Assembly: GCA_031216445.1 (NCBI GenBank)
Contig: CM062213.1
Coordinates: 14,385,501 to 14,449,500 of the forward strand
Length of the DNA: 64,000 nt
Direction: 5' to 3'
Source of the DNA: Lateolabrax maculatus
Lineage: Eukaryota > Chordata > Actinopteri > Acropomatiformes > Lateolabracidae
Part shown: positions 1 to 12,800 of the stretch, one piece after another
Numbering within the stretch: position 1 is the first letter of the stretch
Layout: each line of letters opens with the position of its first letter
Notes under the pieces: model-generated
The model's input: only the letters and a program-made list of their open reading frames with translations
Told to the model about the DNA's origin: nothing
The model's database searches: none
Translations under genes and position numbers: made by a program

Positions 1-504
1 GCCTTTTTCCATCTTCACACCTTTCAAAGCCTTGATTTACTCCTTCATTTGAGTAGAAGAAAATATAAGAACTATTGCACATTAGGGGTCTCAGAATCAA
101 GGTACCCAAGGGTTGCTTGGCAGGTTGTTATTTATTCACAATAAATTGGAAGCCGAGCAACATTCCCTCTCTTCTCCTTTGTACCTTGCATACTGCTCTA
201 GACGTTAACTTATTTCATGACACTGTATTCCTTGAGAACAGCATATTTACCTTACAGCTCAGACAGTTAGCAGTCACATGAAAAAAACTAAACATTTGCC
301 CACCTCACTTGAAACTGTCTGTACTCCAGGTCGACCTTTCTTTTGGGTTTAGAAAGAGACATTTTGGTGGTGTTGTTGTTGTGGTGTGTTGACAAGTTGT
401 GCAGTCTAGAAGAGAAGGCATACTGAATATATCCCACGAGGGGAGATTCAAATTTATGGAGCTTGCTAAATGTAAAATAGAAAGCCAACTTTTATTAAGG
501 CTAC

Positions 505-745
505 AACTAACAGTTATTTTCATTATTGATTAATCTGTCAATTATTGTTTAATCACAGTTTCCTAAAGCCCAAGGTGACGTTTTCAGTTGACTTGTCCAA
601 CTAAGAGTCCAAAACCCAAAGTCATTCAGTTCACAATCATAGAAAACCACAAAAACCAACAAATAAGCATATTTCATATTGAATGGCTGGAACATGGGAA
701 TTATGACTCGACTAATTTATTAATTGACTAATTATTGCAATTCCG
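505..745 (-). repeat. AT-rich interspersed repeat, family C (copy 1)
   Basis: An AT-rich element with ATTGATTAATC-like ends, carrying internal words such as CCCAAGGTGACGTTTTCA and GTCCAAAACCCAAAG that are typical of a very abundant teleost MITE-like repeat. It lies in reverse orientation relative to the copies at 25435, 39170 and 45725. Family assignment is from memory of fish genomes. Confidence 0.5.
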
Positions 746-789
746 ATTTTGCAGCCTTACTGGAAGATCAAATGATTACTTTAAAATAA

Positions 790-1003
790 AAGAACCGGCT
801 CAGCTGGATCATCCATTAATCACAGGGTTGGTGGTTCAATCCCTGGTTCCTCTCATCTTTGAGCAAGACAGTGAACCCTGAAGGTTAGGTCAGTGCCTTG
901 CATGGTAACTTGCAGCCATCAGTGTTGTCAGCGTATGTGAATGTGAGCCACATTGTAAAGCTCCTTTTATAAAACTATTTAAATGCAGTTCATTTACCAA
1001 AAC
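790..1003 (+). mobile_element. tRNA-derived SINE remnant
   Basis: The 5' part resembles a tRNA promoter: an A-box-like GGCTCAGCTGG near 797 and a B-box GGTTCAATCCC at 833-843. A body with GTATGTGAATGTGAG follows, and a 3' tail reading like TTGTAAAGC, then ATGCAGTTCATTTACC, which is typical of a common fish SINE. No intact tRNA fold is claimed. Confidence 0.6.
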
Positions 1004-1051
1004 CCAAAATGGAAAAAACATAACAATACACCCTTAACATCCAGAGGATGT

Positions 1052-1110
1052 TATGAAACTGTCTCGCGGGCCGGATTTGGCCCCCAGGCCGGGAGTTTCT
1101 AGTTGCGATT
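1052..1110. mobile_element. hAT-like terminal fragment
   Basis: The block around GCGGGCCGGATTTGGCCC contains a short inverted repeat (GGGCC/GGCCC) and resembles the GC-rich end of hAT-type nonautonomous elements that recur in vertebrate genomes. There is no transposase and no clear second end. Assignment is tentative. Confidence 0.3.
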
Positions 1111-3257
1111 TAATGAAACATAATTGTGGTCAATAAAACCAGATTTCTTCTGAATAGAACGTTTGCAGTTTTATAGTCACTCCTGGGGTTCATCCTACAG
1201 GTGTGTGTACCCAGAGGCACAAAAGATATTTGTCTTGTGGTGATGTCTCATAGCTCTATTATGTCTCACATAATTTGATTGTACACTACACACCCTGGCC
1301 AGTGAGGATTTGTACAAGAAGTGAACATATCCATCTTTTTTTCTTCTTTAATGGGATGTTACTCCCAGTGCAGCTCCACCCTAACATGGCCTGGGCATGT
1401 AGGCTGTTGTTTGTGCTCTTATTCTTATGCACTTAAAAGAAATCTCACAAATCCATGTCATTTGTCAACCAGCACATCCAACTAAAAAGCCCTTCATCAT
1501 AGGATTGTTTGGCTGTCTTTAGTGAAGTGTTCTTACAGGTTATGTCTTTTTTGTGCAGTTAAATGTATTTTACTTGTACTGTATGTTAAGTCAATAGCCA
1601 GGGGCCTGGAGTTATTATGTGGACTGCAGTAAATGAAAGCATAATTTGGATGTGGGGTGGGGTCAGTTTGCAGCGTGGAACTGAAGATGAAGACTGCAGG
1701 GAAAACTGATTTTCTGTCACAACGCTCCGTCATCCCATCTGCTGCAGACTGCACAATTAAGCGATAGATACATTCTTATTCCTGTGTATAATACAAAAAA
1801 AAAAAAAAGAGACAAAACAATTTTATCACTTATTTGCATATAGTGAGTCAATAAAATAGCGTGTGATAAAATCTCACCCTCCAGGTGCCTATCAGTAATT
1901 ATTAAGTTACGAAATAAGAAACTCTTTTTGGCATTCTGCCAGTTATGCCAGAAAAGACATTCAACTGTCAACCCTAAACAAACCATTAGGTTTGGGGTGG
2001 TTTCACAGTGGCAACACCTTTGCATGTCCCTACAAAGATGGATCACTAACAGTATGGAACATTTCCATCATAAACACTTACATAAGTTCCCTTGAAAGCA
2101 ATTATCCATTTTTTTTCAGGTTGTTCTTGGGTCATACCTTGTTGTAAACAGATGGTAATGTGAACACCTACATGTCTGTCTTCACTCTCAGCCAGTCTGA
2201 CAGCAGCACCCCTCAGGCCAGAAAAAAGAGGGCTAGGGCAGGCTTTGGGAGTTGAGCAATTAGATAATGTCAAGTCAAGCTCACACCCATTTTGTCGGGA
2301 AAAGTCAGTGTGGCAATGTTATGGGGCCCGTAAGAACGGAGGATTAGACATGTTATAACATTGGCTCCCAATTATCTTCATACGTATGAAGGGAGGATCC
2401 CTGGTGTTGTACCAAACCCTCTATTCAGATAAATGCTTTGATCTGTGTAAATTAGTTCGTTATGCTCTCACCTTGTTCCAAAGAACATCAGGAACATCAT
2501 TTGTGTGCAGGCTGTATTTTTTATGTTGCGTTGATGTGTTGCAGCTAGTCCATGTTCTACAAGATTTTATTCTGCCTGAACTTGCTTCTCAGAGGTCTTT
2601 CAGTGTTAAAATCCATGAAAAAAGAGGATTTACAGTAGATTATACATGATATGAAGTTTTTGTCTGCTAATGATTCATGAACATCCCCTGACACAAATGG
2701 AGCTTATAGGAGCTTTATCCCTGTTTGAGTTTGTATAAACTTATAGCTGTTGCAAGAACTTTAATCAAGAGGTAGATGTCTGGTTTAGGGCAGAGGACAT
2801 GCATCAAACACACAGATCCCAGTTCCCCGTGCCTACAACCTGTCAACCTTATTGTTAATGCTTTTTTATCCAATCTGTTTCAAACATGCATTACACCCCA
2901 GGCTTTGACAAGTGTGCACCCACTGATATTGTGCCGCTAGAACGGCTTGTCTTAATGTCGCTACTGAAAGGCTGCACTTAGTTGACCTGAAAATATCATT
3001 AAACTTATTCATGCAAATAATTGCAAGATAATATAATAACATTGTTCAAAGTTATTATTGCCTAAAGATATTCCATTATTTGTCAATTAATCATTACAAC
3101 ATTAGATGAAAATATCTTTCAGTCACTGTGTGTAATAATGCAAGTTAATGTTAATGTAAGTTTTCCTTATTTGGATAGCAGTCCACAGTTACTTACATTA
3201 CAAGCAAATGACAAAAAAGAAAAGAGAAAAAATTATTATATTAATGCATATAGTAAA

Positions 3258-3352
3258 TACACACACACGTGTATATATGTGTGTATACGTGTATATATAT
3301 GTGTGTGTATATATATGTGTATGTATGTGTATATAATAGTTATACATACATA
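3258..3352. repeat. TATG/TG-rich low-complexity tract
   Basis: Alternating ACACAC, GTGTATATATGT and TATATATG units over roughly 95 bases. It produces long open frames on both strands made of Tyr, Ile, Val, Cys and Thr; these are artefacts. Confidence 0.85.
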
Positions 3353-4104
3353 TATACTGGAAACATGTATGCACAAACAAAATAAAGAAATACATAGATA
3401 TTCCATTTATGTACAGTAGATATCTAGTTACGTACAGATAGATATACCCTGTACACACAGTAACAGTCAAAAGCCCAAACATGATATAATATATATTCTC
3501 CCAAAATCTCAAAAAATCCCATTTAGAGGGCCATTATATTACATTTTATATAACATATCTTACAGCATATCTAGCAGTTGTTGCACTATCAGTTGCTTTT
3601 CCCGTATAAACTCCACACAGTGGAAACACACACGCATGTCTTCAACCTCCAAGATTTTGATCAAAGCTGTCTGTATTTCCTCCTTGAAGGGGGATCTCAT
3701 AAATGGAAAATGCTCAGTGGGAGCTATCTCTAACAACTTTCAAAGCCTTTAGATAAGGTTTTATAATAGATAAATAAAGTTTTTGCAGACTGATAAAGAG
3801 AAGTAAGGGAATGACCAGTCATTTAGGATGCAGTCCTCATATTTCATAGCGAAGCTGACCTTTTTTGGTCACTGTAGTCATATTTCACAATCTGAAGGTC
3901 TGAAGTTCAGCTTAAACCAGTCTGGTTTACTGGAAGAGATGTTTAAGCTAGAGAGTAGGTTATTAAGAAGAGGCATGGTGTCATTTAATATACTTTTATT
4001 TATTTAACCCCCCCACTCAAGCATGTCATTACTGGCAATTTGAGTGCTAACAGTCAGTTGTTTGACTGAATATTTCTGTTACTTACTTATTCTGTTATAC
4101 TATA

Positions 4105-4215
4105 TCATTAAAAAATATAAGATAAGATAAGATAAGATATACCCCGTTAATGATCCCAAGAGGGAAATAAGCATTGCAGGAGCACAAGGACAGAAAAAAG
4201 TACAGGAAGTAAATA
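4105..4215 (-). mobile_element. LINE 3'-tail-like fragment with AAGAT repeats
   Basis: Tandem AAGAT pentamers (about 4107-4140) lead into CCCGTTAATGATCCCAAGAG and GGAAATAAGCATTGCAGGAG. This arrangement is common at the 3' ends of L2/CR1-type LINEs in teleosts, read here from the minus strand. No reverse transcriptase coding is visible. Confidence 0.45.
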
Positions 4216-5498
4216 GAGAAACCACCAGTGTTGCACTTACACTAGTAGTGCAGTACAACAACCATCACATCTTAACAACTGTCAGATGACGCGCCACCAT
4301 GAGGTCCCCTATATTGACTATAAACTATAACATTTGCTCACTCCCCAAGGTCCAATGAAAATGGTGGCTTGGGAAAATGACTGTGGTCACTTAGCAACAC
4401 CAACATTCCTCATGCTCAGCCTGGTGGTGTCTGTGTCCTGTCTGGGTTAGGAGGGCTATATTTAAGTCTGGCCATGCTCGTGGAACATAAAGCAGAGGAA
4501 TTATCCGTCACCGAGCAATGGTCCTGCCCGACATCTCTGTGCACAGTTCACATGATTGAAGGAGCCACGAATTAATCTGCATGCACTTCCGACGCAGGCA
4601 TGGTTTCCATGGACACGAGATGGCTTGAGAAGATGGGATGATTGAGGACAAGTGTGTGTGTGTGTGTCTGTGTGTCTGTGTGGTTGTGTTATGGATATGG
4701 ATTGAGGTCAGGCAGGGAGGGGGAGTTGGTTGGAGCAGAGAAATGAAATGAGCTTTGACCTTGGTGCCTTCTCTCGTCAGCAAAGACCCCGAGCAGCCAG
4801 ACGGTGGGCTTTGAGCTGCTTTACCTGCCAGCCCGATCCATTTCAAATCGCTGCATCATTAGCACGCCACACGTGTCTCTGTGGAGTCTGGGGAGGCTAT
4901 AGATTACAGAGCATAATGACATTCAATCGATGACCCACTACAGTCATACCTCCCTCCTTTTCCCTCTCAGGAAAGCCTTACATTGCCACTATTTCACATC
5001 TCTGTACCACAGATGCTTCTTCCCATCACGCTCCTCCTATCCAGCCAATATTATTTGAAGAATCTGCCCTGAAAGTAAATTATGGCCCCGGCTTGTGCAC
5101 TGTATGACTGCACATAGAAGACGGGGAATGCTGCTGTCACAGAGAAGACGGTATATAGACACCTATAGGGATCCATGGGAGGAATCACGTGTGCTCTGGA
5201 CTCTCAGATGCGATTTATCAAAGCTGTCAGGGGCCTCATTTCATACAAGCAGCAGAGCTGAATGGGTGCTTGTCCTGCATGTAGCCAGATGTATTGATCC
5301 TTGAATCTGTTATCATGTAACACTTCCTGTTCTACTATTGCCTGCCCTCGTGAGAATAAATGATAATGGCCCTATTAAAATCTCATTATAGTGTTTATAC
5401 TAAGACCCTTGTTTTAGAAAAGGCACATGACAAATTGTGCCCTCACAAAAAATTACAGCTAAGGATAAATGAAGGCTGTAAATTAAAGAAGTAAAGCA

Positions 5499-5500
<2 letters not shown>

Positions 5501-5539
<39 letters not shown>

Positions 5540-5548
5540 GTTATTATT
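5501..5548. repeat. (ATT)n microsatellite
   Basis: Uninterrupted ATT/TTA trinucleotide repeats of about 38 bases followed by an interrupted TTGTTATTATT tail. Confidence 0.9.
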
Positions 5549-5896
5549 GAACACATCGTGTGTCGATAGGTTGAGCATTTATTAGGGTAAGGGATAATTA
5601 TTAATAATTACTGTTGTGTTTTGATATTATTACATAGTAATATTGTATTGCTAATATAGACTGTATATTACCAGTAACCCATAAATGTTCTGTTTTTTGC
5701 CAAACATTGCTATATACCCTGGGTCTTTAGAGACTTCTACAACACAGATTAATCTATAAATTAAAACAATATGACATTTAGAACATTGTATTGACAATTA
5801 CAAACCATATTACTATTTGAAGTATTTGTTTGTGTATGTATGTATGTATTTATTTATTATATTTGTTGGCAAGGATAACAATAGTTCAATAAACAA

Positions 5897-6040
5897 TATA
5901 CACTCAGTTACCAGTTTATTCGGTACAACTTTCTAAAACTAATGTAGTCAAATACAACAGTCCTGCAATAAATTCATGAAGTAATGTATTGTGTTGCAAT
6001 ACCGAGTGGTGTTCCTGTTATTTAGCATACCCTCAATGAT
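5897..6040 (+). repeat. Interspersed repeat starting CACTCAGTTACCAGTTTATT
   Basis: Resembles a widespread fish repeat whose consensus starts with CACTCAGTGGCCAGTTTATT and continues with CAACAGTCCTGCAATAAATT, as here. It is probably a LINE or DNA-transposon remnant. Recognition is from memory only. Confidence 0.45.
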
Positions 6041-8697
6041 CAATGGTAGGCTGAATAACTGCTATTTCCACACCAGATAATAGTTAAAACCAAATAGTTT
6101 GAGAAATTGCAGGAACTTGAGGGTAAAAACTGAGAAGAAATTAATCAATTAGAAGGGGTGTAATATTGTCTCAAAAGGTACGTATTTAAGGGTTAATCTG
6201 CTCTAATAAATAGGATAAATTTATGAATTGTAATTTGATGTCTGGTTACTTTTCTACTTTTTAAAAAAAATGTTGTTCCACTCTGTAAGTAACACTTTCC
6301 AGTACATCATATAGTTTAAAGAGGGACGTGTCTGACTCAAACTTTTATTTGCTATGAGCAACAGGGGTTTTGTGGAATGATATGCAACCACACCTTAAAA
6401 GCTTTCCCTGCGCTCCTTGGTATTTACCATCTGTTGCATAACAGTATAGTGGTCACACCATAGTCTTTAGAAATTGAATGTCAGATAATCATTTGATGAT
6501 TTAAACAACAATTAATCTTTTGATAATCACCTCCAAGATATAATCTTTCATCAGTTTGATTCTGGCAGAGATAAATCAACCTTTAAGAACAAATCAGTAT
6601 GGGAGCCATAAAAATATCACCATGAGCACTGCTATTAAAAAAGTATGAAGCACAAGATCATTAGTGCATCAGATTTGCATGTGTACATGCTGTGTCCGGA
6701 GGCACAGTGATGGGAAAAACATTGAGGCAGCTCGCGTGCAAACATAACTCCCAGACATACCACACAAGGCAGGGAGTGTTAGTTGGCAAGCGCTGCAGGA
6801 ATGCTATTGTTCAACAGACAAAAAATTGTATGAGAAAATGTCTGTTTGATGTGAGACACATAGTTTTTCTCCCTCAGTATTGCAACGCAATATTAAATTA
6901 AGAAAAAGAGTTTTTCTTGAATCACCAAATAGTAGTAGAATGTAGTTTTTTTTGCAGCCATTGAAAAGTGAATGTTTTTTTTTCCATTCATTTAATTTGA
7001 ACAATTCTACATAAGTGCCACTGTAGTTAATTATACTATATGATTTAAGAAACTTTTCTAAAATGTTGAAGAAAAATTGAGCAATAACACAAAAACAAAA
7101 TACAGATGATTCATTCTTTAAAGGCCTTTCAATTTTCTCAATGAGAATTAGATAGCATCTTAAAAAACTTCCATAATTTAATTTTGGTTGATCTTTTTTA
7201 GTTTAGTTTTCCCTTCCAAAAATGGAAAAGAAATCACTCAGTTTATTGCAGCAATTTCATCTGGCTGAAGTAATACATCTGTAACACCACACAGCTTTTG
7301 ATTTATTAGAACAGGATTGCAGAGGAAATGTCTGGCGGTAAACAGATGTCTATGAGTTGACCCAGGCTCCAACCCTCCTGCTGTCTTTGTCCTTGTAAGG
7401 AGACTCCGGGTGTGTTCATCTGACTGAGTCACGCCAAAGGTGCAGAAAAACCAGAACCAAAGCCATGGCAGAGAGGCCAGATAGAATACCTTTGCTATGC
7501 TGTAGTGTCATCTTTGTTTGGATCAGCCATTTTTATCTGGATGCTTGAAAACAGTCTGTGGTTTTCCATTCTACTTTTATACATGACTGAATTGTAACCG
7601 CTCTAAATGATTTGGAAGCAGCTGCTGCTTAGTTCTGTCGATGAAGCCATTACCTTTGATAGATGACATAAATAGCCTTGACAAATTGTTGACACAGGGA
7701 GGCCTTCCCTCCGTCAGTAGGTTGATTTAATCATGTTGTCCGGGTTATCACCCACAGTATTAAAGAAAGGGATGTGGTGGTTTCTTCAGGAAGTGACAAC
7801 ACTTGCGATGCCGATGCAAACGGATTTGTGTCTGCAGAGGATGTGATGCAGTTCTGAACTCCAGCGACCTTAGCCGGAGTCCTGCGGCAGACAGGCGGAG
7901 TGTTGTGGACACAGTAAAGCAGCGCTGCCAGCGTTTTTAGAACAAGGCTTCAATCACGGTGCGAGCTGGCACGCCCTGCCAAGGAATACTTCTCTCTAAT
8001 TAGACAGTGTGCATTCAGTGGGTCCTGAATGGCAACAAAGCCGAGAAAGCTTGAGAAAGTGGATCTCTAGTGCAGCATGTTGTGACACCCAGGTGGCTTC
8101 TGGCTTGTGTTTGCTTCACATGGTAGAGGCTATGGGTGAGGCTACAGCAATGTCCCAGAATTCGGCAGTGGTCATCAGATGTCAGCAACATATATGGTTA
8201 GGCATGCGCTATTTACACCAGTACACACAAATATTTCCACTGGCTCATCCAGTCCCTCTCTCCCACACAGAAAACCCCCTCTCAAATTATCCTCCGCCGT
8301 CGTCATCGTCCGTGTGGCCCCCGGTGGCTCATCTTCACATGAGTGTCTGACACCGTGCGGTTACTTCACATTACTGAATGAGCTCTTTATCCATTCTGAA
8401 CGTCGGACTCTCTTTTGGGAAGCATCCGTGACTCAGCAAGCCTGCTGTCTCGTATCTCAGGGAGCAAGATGAGAGTGTATTAGGAGCAGGCTGAAGGGAC
8501 TGATGCAGCACGGGGGCTGAGTGTTCTGCGCTTTACGCTGCATGCTGCAGGGCAATTAAGGAGGCTCCTAATTTTGTGTGTACATTACTGCCATGGTGAA
8601 GACGAGTGACATGACCTGTGAGGAGAAGGAAAGGGAACTGTGTTGCTAATCATAGCCTGCAGCCAATGGGGGGTTCTGACGCTTTATTTTTAGAAAT

Positions 8698-9131
8698 GCT
8701 AGCGTCGCGGTCAGTCGGTCGATTGGTCGATCCAACTTTTTGGTCCGGACTGAAACATCTCGATACTCGATAATTATTGGCTTGATTGCAATGCAAATTT
8801 TGGTACACACGTTCTTGTCCCCTCCTGGATGAACTGTAATCACTTTGGTCGTCTCCTGACTTTTCGTATAGTGCCATCGTCAACTCCAAAATGTCCAAGG
8901 CTTTGGTTTTATAACCAAATACCTGCAAAACTAATGACATTCCCATCAGCCCCTGCTGTGTCAAACTAAGCTGGTGAATATAGTGAACGTTATACCTCCA
9001 TAACATCAGCATTTTAGCATTGTCATTGTGAGAATGTGAGCAGGCTGACACGAGCTTTTCGCTTAAAGCACCGCTGTGCCTACGTACAGCCTCACAGAGC
9101 AGCTTGCATGGCTGTAGACTCTTAGTCTTGG
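8698..9131 (+). repeat. Percomorph abundant repeat, near full length
   Basis: About 430 bp matching a very common spiny-rayed-fish repeat from its GTCGGTCGATTGGTC-type start through ACCAAATACCTGCAAAACTA and ACATCAGCATTTTAGCATTG to AAGCACCGCTGTGCCTACGT and GGCTGTAGACTCTTAGTCTT. No protein is encoded; open frames inside are chance. It is the strongest taxonomic pointer in the left part of the window. Confidence 0.65.
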
Positions 9132-9800
9132 GTCATTTTATATTGCTTACAAATAGACTAAACCATCAATGTGAGCAGCTGGTTTTAGTGTGACTTATCT
9201 GCTCAACTGGCGACCATGATGTGATGAATAATTCAGTCTTATCTTCAGTAAATATTGGAATTACTGCTAATGGCTTTCCACAAGACTCGGTGGCGTTGTG
9301 TTAAACTCTAACTCTGTAGGTTTTATCTCTTTCGATAACATGAATAAAAATGTTCATTTGCTTTCAACCGTCGCCAGTGACATCTTGGAAACAGATTCCC
9401 CACTCCTGAGACTTCACGAGGCAAGAAACAGTTAGCACGAAGGAATTCAGTCCGCGGCAGAGATACTCCACCCTTTTGGGCGTGTTAAAGCTCAAATGTC
9501 CCTCTGCAGTCCCTCAAAGGTTCAAAACTATTCATGAGCAGTGTGTTTGTCGAAGGATGGAACTCCATTCTCTCTCTACGTTTTTATTGAGGCGGTGGGA
9601 TCGTAACAAAGACTGTACAAAGGAGGAAGGAGACAAAAGACTGAGAATGGGGGGAAGTGGGTGTGAACCCACACTGTCAAGGGCATTTTGTAATCCGAGA
9701 TGGGCGAATTATCCCAACAAAAGTACCATTAACCTGTCTGGTGGCCCCCGGGGGACCAGGGCCAGCAGTAACTGACCCACCTCTGTGCTTTGTGTTGCAG

Positions 9801-9861
9801 ATGGGAGGAGGAGCTGTCCAAACGAGAGCAGCTGGAGTCCAAGGTGGAATCCCTGCAGCAG
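9801..9861 (+). CDS. iffo2: iffo2 exon, coil segment (first in window)
   Basis: Acceptor AG at 9799-9800 and donor GT at 9862. The first base completes a split codon, then follows WEEELSKREQLESKVESLQQ, a heptad-like charged coil. Apparent ATG at 9801 is out of frame and is not a start. Confidence 0.75.
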
Positions 9862-12800
9862 GTTGGGAAACACGCACAATAAAATGTATTCCACAGACAT
9901 GCACGGCTATCTGAGGTCGTTTTTTTTTTTAAATAAAATGGTGTTCTTCGTACAACCTACAATGGGCATAATCCTCTACTGGCACAGTGCTGAAGCCACA
10001 GCTGGAATTGGCCCGCTGACCAATAACAATCCACAATACATCTACAAACCTAAATCTGACTGGTTTATATCCTGGCAAGTGGAATCAACAAGTATAGGTG
10101 CACAAAGCAAAACTGCTACCACAGCACGTGCATAAGCATTTGTATATAGCTCAGTGTTTTGTGGTGTTTTATTCGGTGTGGACTCAGCAGAGCTGGACCA
10201 GAAGCAGCTACAGCCAGGAGGATGTGTGTCTGATTAGAAAAACCATATTACAAACCCATCAGGAGGGTCTGCTGGCTTCGTTGTAGACATAAACATCAAA
10301 TATCACCAGAAGCTTACAATTATGTTTCTGTCCAGAGCAGGCAAAGGAAATAGATGTGAAGGCAAAATCAATTTGCAAGTGTCAAACCTTGAGGCTGTAT
10401 CACAACTCATACACCATCCTAGCGGGTTTGAGTACCTCATCCAGGCGGCGACCTTCCATCTCTCTGCTTTTTGCACAAATCGATCGGTGACAGCATGCAT
10501 GTTTGTCTTGGATTCTGGGTCAGCAAAACCATAGATAGAGAGGTGGAGTGCCATCCCCTGGGGGCTTTAACCTTTTAGAGCATGCAGGCAGATGTCGCTG
10601 TGTATGGAAGAGCTGGAAATCTGCTCAAAGATACTAAATTCAGTGCAAACAGCCATTTTTTTTTTAAGGGCTCAGAGCCAAAGAGCTGTTACCGTGTGCT
10701 TACTTAAAACAGAGTTAAAAACTGGCACTCCTCTAGAGACAGAATAAACTCAACAGGGTTAGTCATCTTTTTAGTCCTTGTAAAATGATGGGAATAGTTT
10801 AGTTTGTAAGCTTATGTTATGTTAAGTTTATGAAACCAAAAGTGAGGCTGGACCGTGAATGTGATGTTCTAATACAGGTACCAGCGGAGTGCTTTAAGTC
10901 TTAAAGTTTTGTGAATGAAGTGTAGATGAGGGTGGTCCAGATTTTTTGGAAGACAGAAATTGAAGTTGAGCCTTGAAGGAGTAGGGAAACACGGTTCTTT
11001 ACTTCCCTGCCAAGAGTTAGATCAGAAGATTGATTCCCTCCCCATGATCGTATGGTAAATATGAAGGGACAGCCAACAGCCAGTTAGCTTAGCTTAGCAT
11101 AAAGACAGGAAGCAGGGGGAAACAGCTGGCCTGGCTCTGTCCAGTGGAAACAGTGGAAGCTATAACATGTTCATTTGTGAGCTTTAGAGGTGCTGGTAGG
11201 TGGATTTCGTAACGAAAGTGGCATTGATCGTCTCAATTCATCGAAAGAGAATAAGCACATTTCCCAAAATGTTAAACTCTTCAGATTTTGCCTCTTGGAC
11301 CTCATTCACCCAAACCTTTGTGTCCTACTGTCTTCTATGTTTTACTTGGTTGCCTTCCTTTATGTGGCTACAGCATCATTTGCATCATCTCAGTTAGGTA
11401 CATATCTAACAAAAGTAATCTATGACCTCTGGGTAGGCCAACTTATCATCAAAAGCTAAACAGTAACCAAAATGAAAATGTACAGAACAAAAGCTTTATT
11501 TGATTAGAAGGGCCTTATCTGAACATGGGTGAGTCTTTTATCTACCTGACCTAAATGTTTGTTGATTCACGGCAATTTAGAAATGGTTATTGAACTTTGT
11601 TTAACACATTTATTTTACAAACCGATCGCTGTGGTTAAGCTCCACTGACCCTAATAGTATGTTTGTTTACCTGTTATGTGTCTTATTCGAATTATTTTAC
11701 TGTGACGTCCTCTCAGAGCGCCCAGGAGTCGTCCGAGGTCCAGGATGAGCTGAACGAGAAGGTGGACAGACTGAAGGCTGAACTCGTGGTCTTCAAGAGT
11801 CTGATGAGTGATGTAAGTACTTGATCAGTGCTAGGGTGACCTCATCGTCACTTCCCCAAGTCCGACGAAGCTTTCACACCATAAAAAAAACAGTGCTGTG
11901 TTAACTCCCATGCAGCAGTGTTTGTAGAATGTGCAACTGTTTTTCCTGCACATTCCCAAGCATCATTCTGATAAAGATTGCCATTCAGGGCTAAATAATA
12001 CGACTAAACACACATCCTTCTTTCCTTATTTGAGTTCAGGAAAGCTATATAATGCCAGAAAGCCTCTAAGACAATCATTCATTGAAAATAGCTGCTCAAA
12101 TAGCAGCTGTAGATCAAGAGCACTTCCTGTTCTGTACAGCCCTGTATTGTTCCGTGGCAGGTCTGCTCTAGTGTGATATACCGTTGTAATATACTGCAGT
12201 GGGCTCAATCACAGCTTGTGCTTACTCAGGGATAAATATAGTCCAATGTTGTTTTTGTTTTTTTGGAAAGCGTTGTTATTTATCCTGCTTATCTTCACAT
12301 TTGGCATCGGTACATGGTAGATTTTTCATATTATTTTCTGTGCTTGACTTCATCCATGATGTGTGAATCCAGAGAAGGGTAAGTGACGTAGAAGTAGTGG
12401 CTCTCTTAGGAGGCGTAGATTGTTTAATGACACAGCTTTTCTAGGTGTGGTTAGACATCCTTTGTTTTGTGATATGTGCTATAGATCTAGATCCTCTTGT
12501 CATTGCTCACAAAAACATAATCCTATTATTAAAGCTCTGTCTGTATATTTATATGCGACCTATTTGCATGATCTATATCTGCCCTACCAAATCTTATCCA
12601 AACAAAGTTATTGAATTGACAAAGTGATGATGCACACAACTAGTTTGCTCTATATAGACTGATGTTTTATTCTTGTTTTTCAGGTAACTTAAATTTAACC
12701 AGAACAGCCTCATTAAGATAAAAGATATTGCCAAGAGTTTCATGGCCAAGATAGGCAGCAGTAACAGTGAATTACAGATTACAGATGCAAGTTTTTTTTT

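Larger units (their letters stand above)
1..9800. other. Noncoding stretch, probable iffo2 intron
   Basis: No coding exon could be supported here. The first recognisable iffo2 exon (9801) begins with the last base of a split codon, so at least one upstream coding exon exists; none with a good splice frame was found, so it is probably left of the window. The stretch holds two SINE/LINE-like remnants, a hAT-like fragment, an ATT microsatellite, a TATG/TG-rich tract and a large percomorph repeat, all listed separately. Blocks around 4550-4900 and 7480-8060 are less repetitive and could hold conserved noncoding elements, which sequence alone cannot show. Confidence 0.6.

Noticed and set aside
790..860. 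A possible tRNA gene
   Set aside because: A- and B-box-like words occur but no cloverleaf can be drawn and a SINE body follows.
3138..3512. Open frames on both strands over the TATG/TG tract
   Set aside because: Low-complexity Tyr/Ile/Thr/Cys products of a simple repeat.
8009..8472. Two overlapping + strand frames of 97-113 codons
   Set aside because: No splice-frame fit to iffo2, no recognisable motif, and no homology I can recall.
9801..9803. ATG at the first iffo2 exon as a start codon
   Set aside because: It is out of frame with the coil reading that continues into the next six exons.
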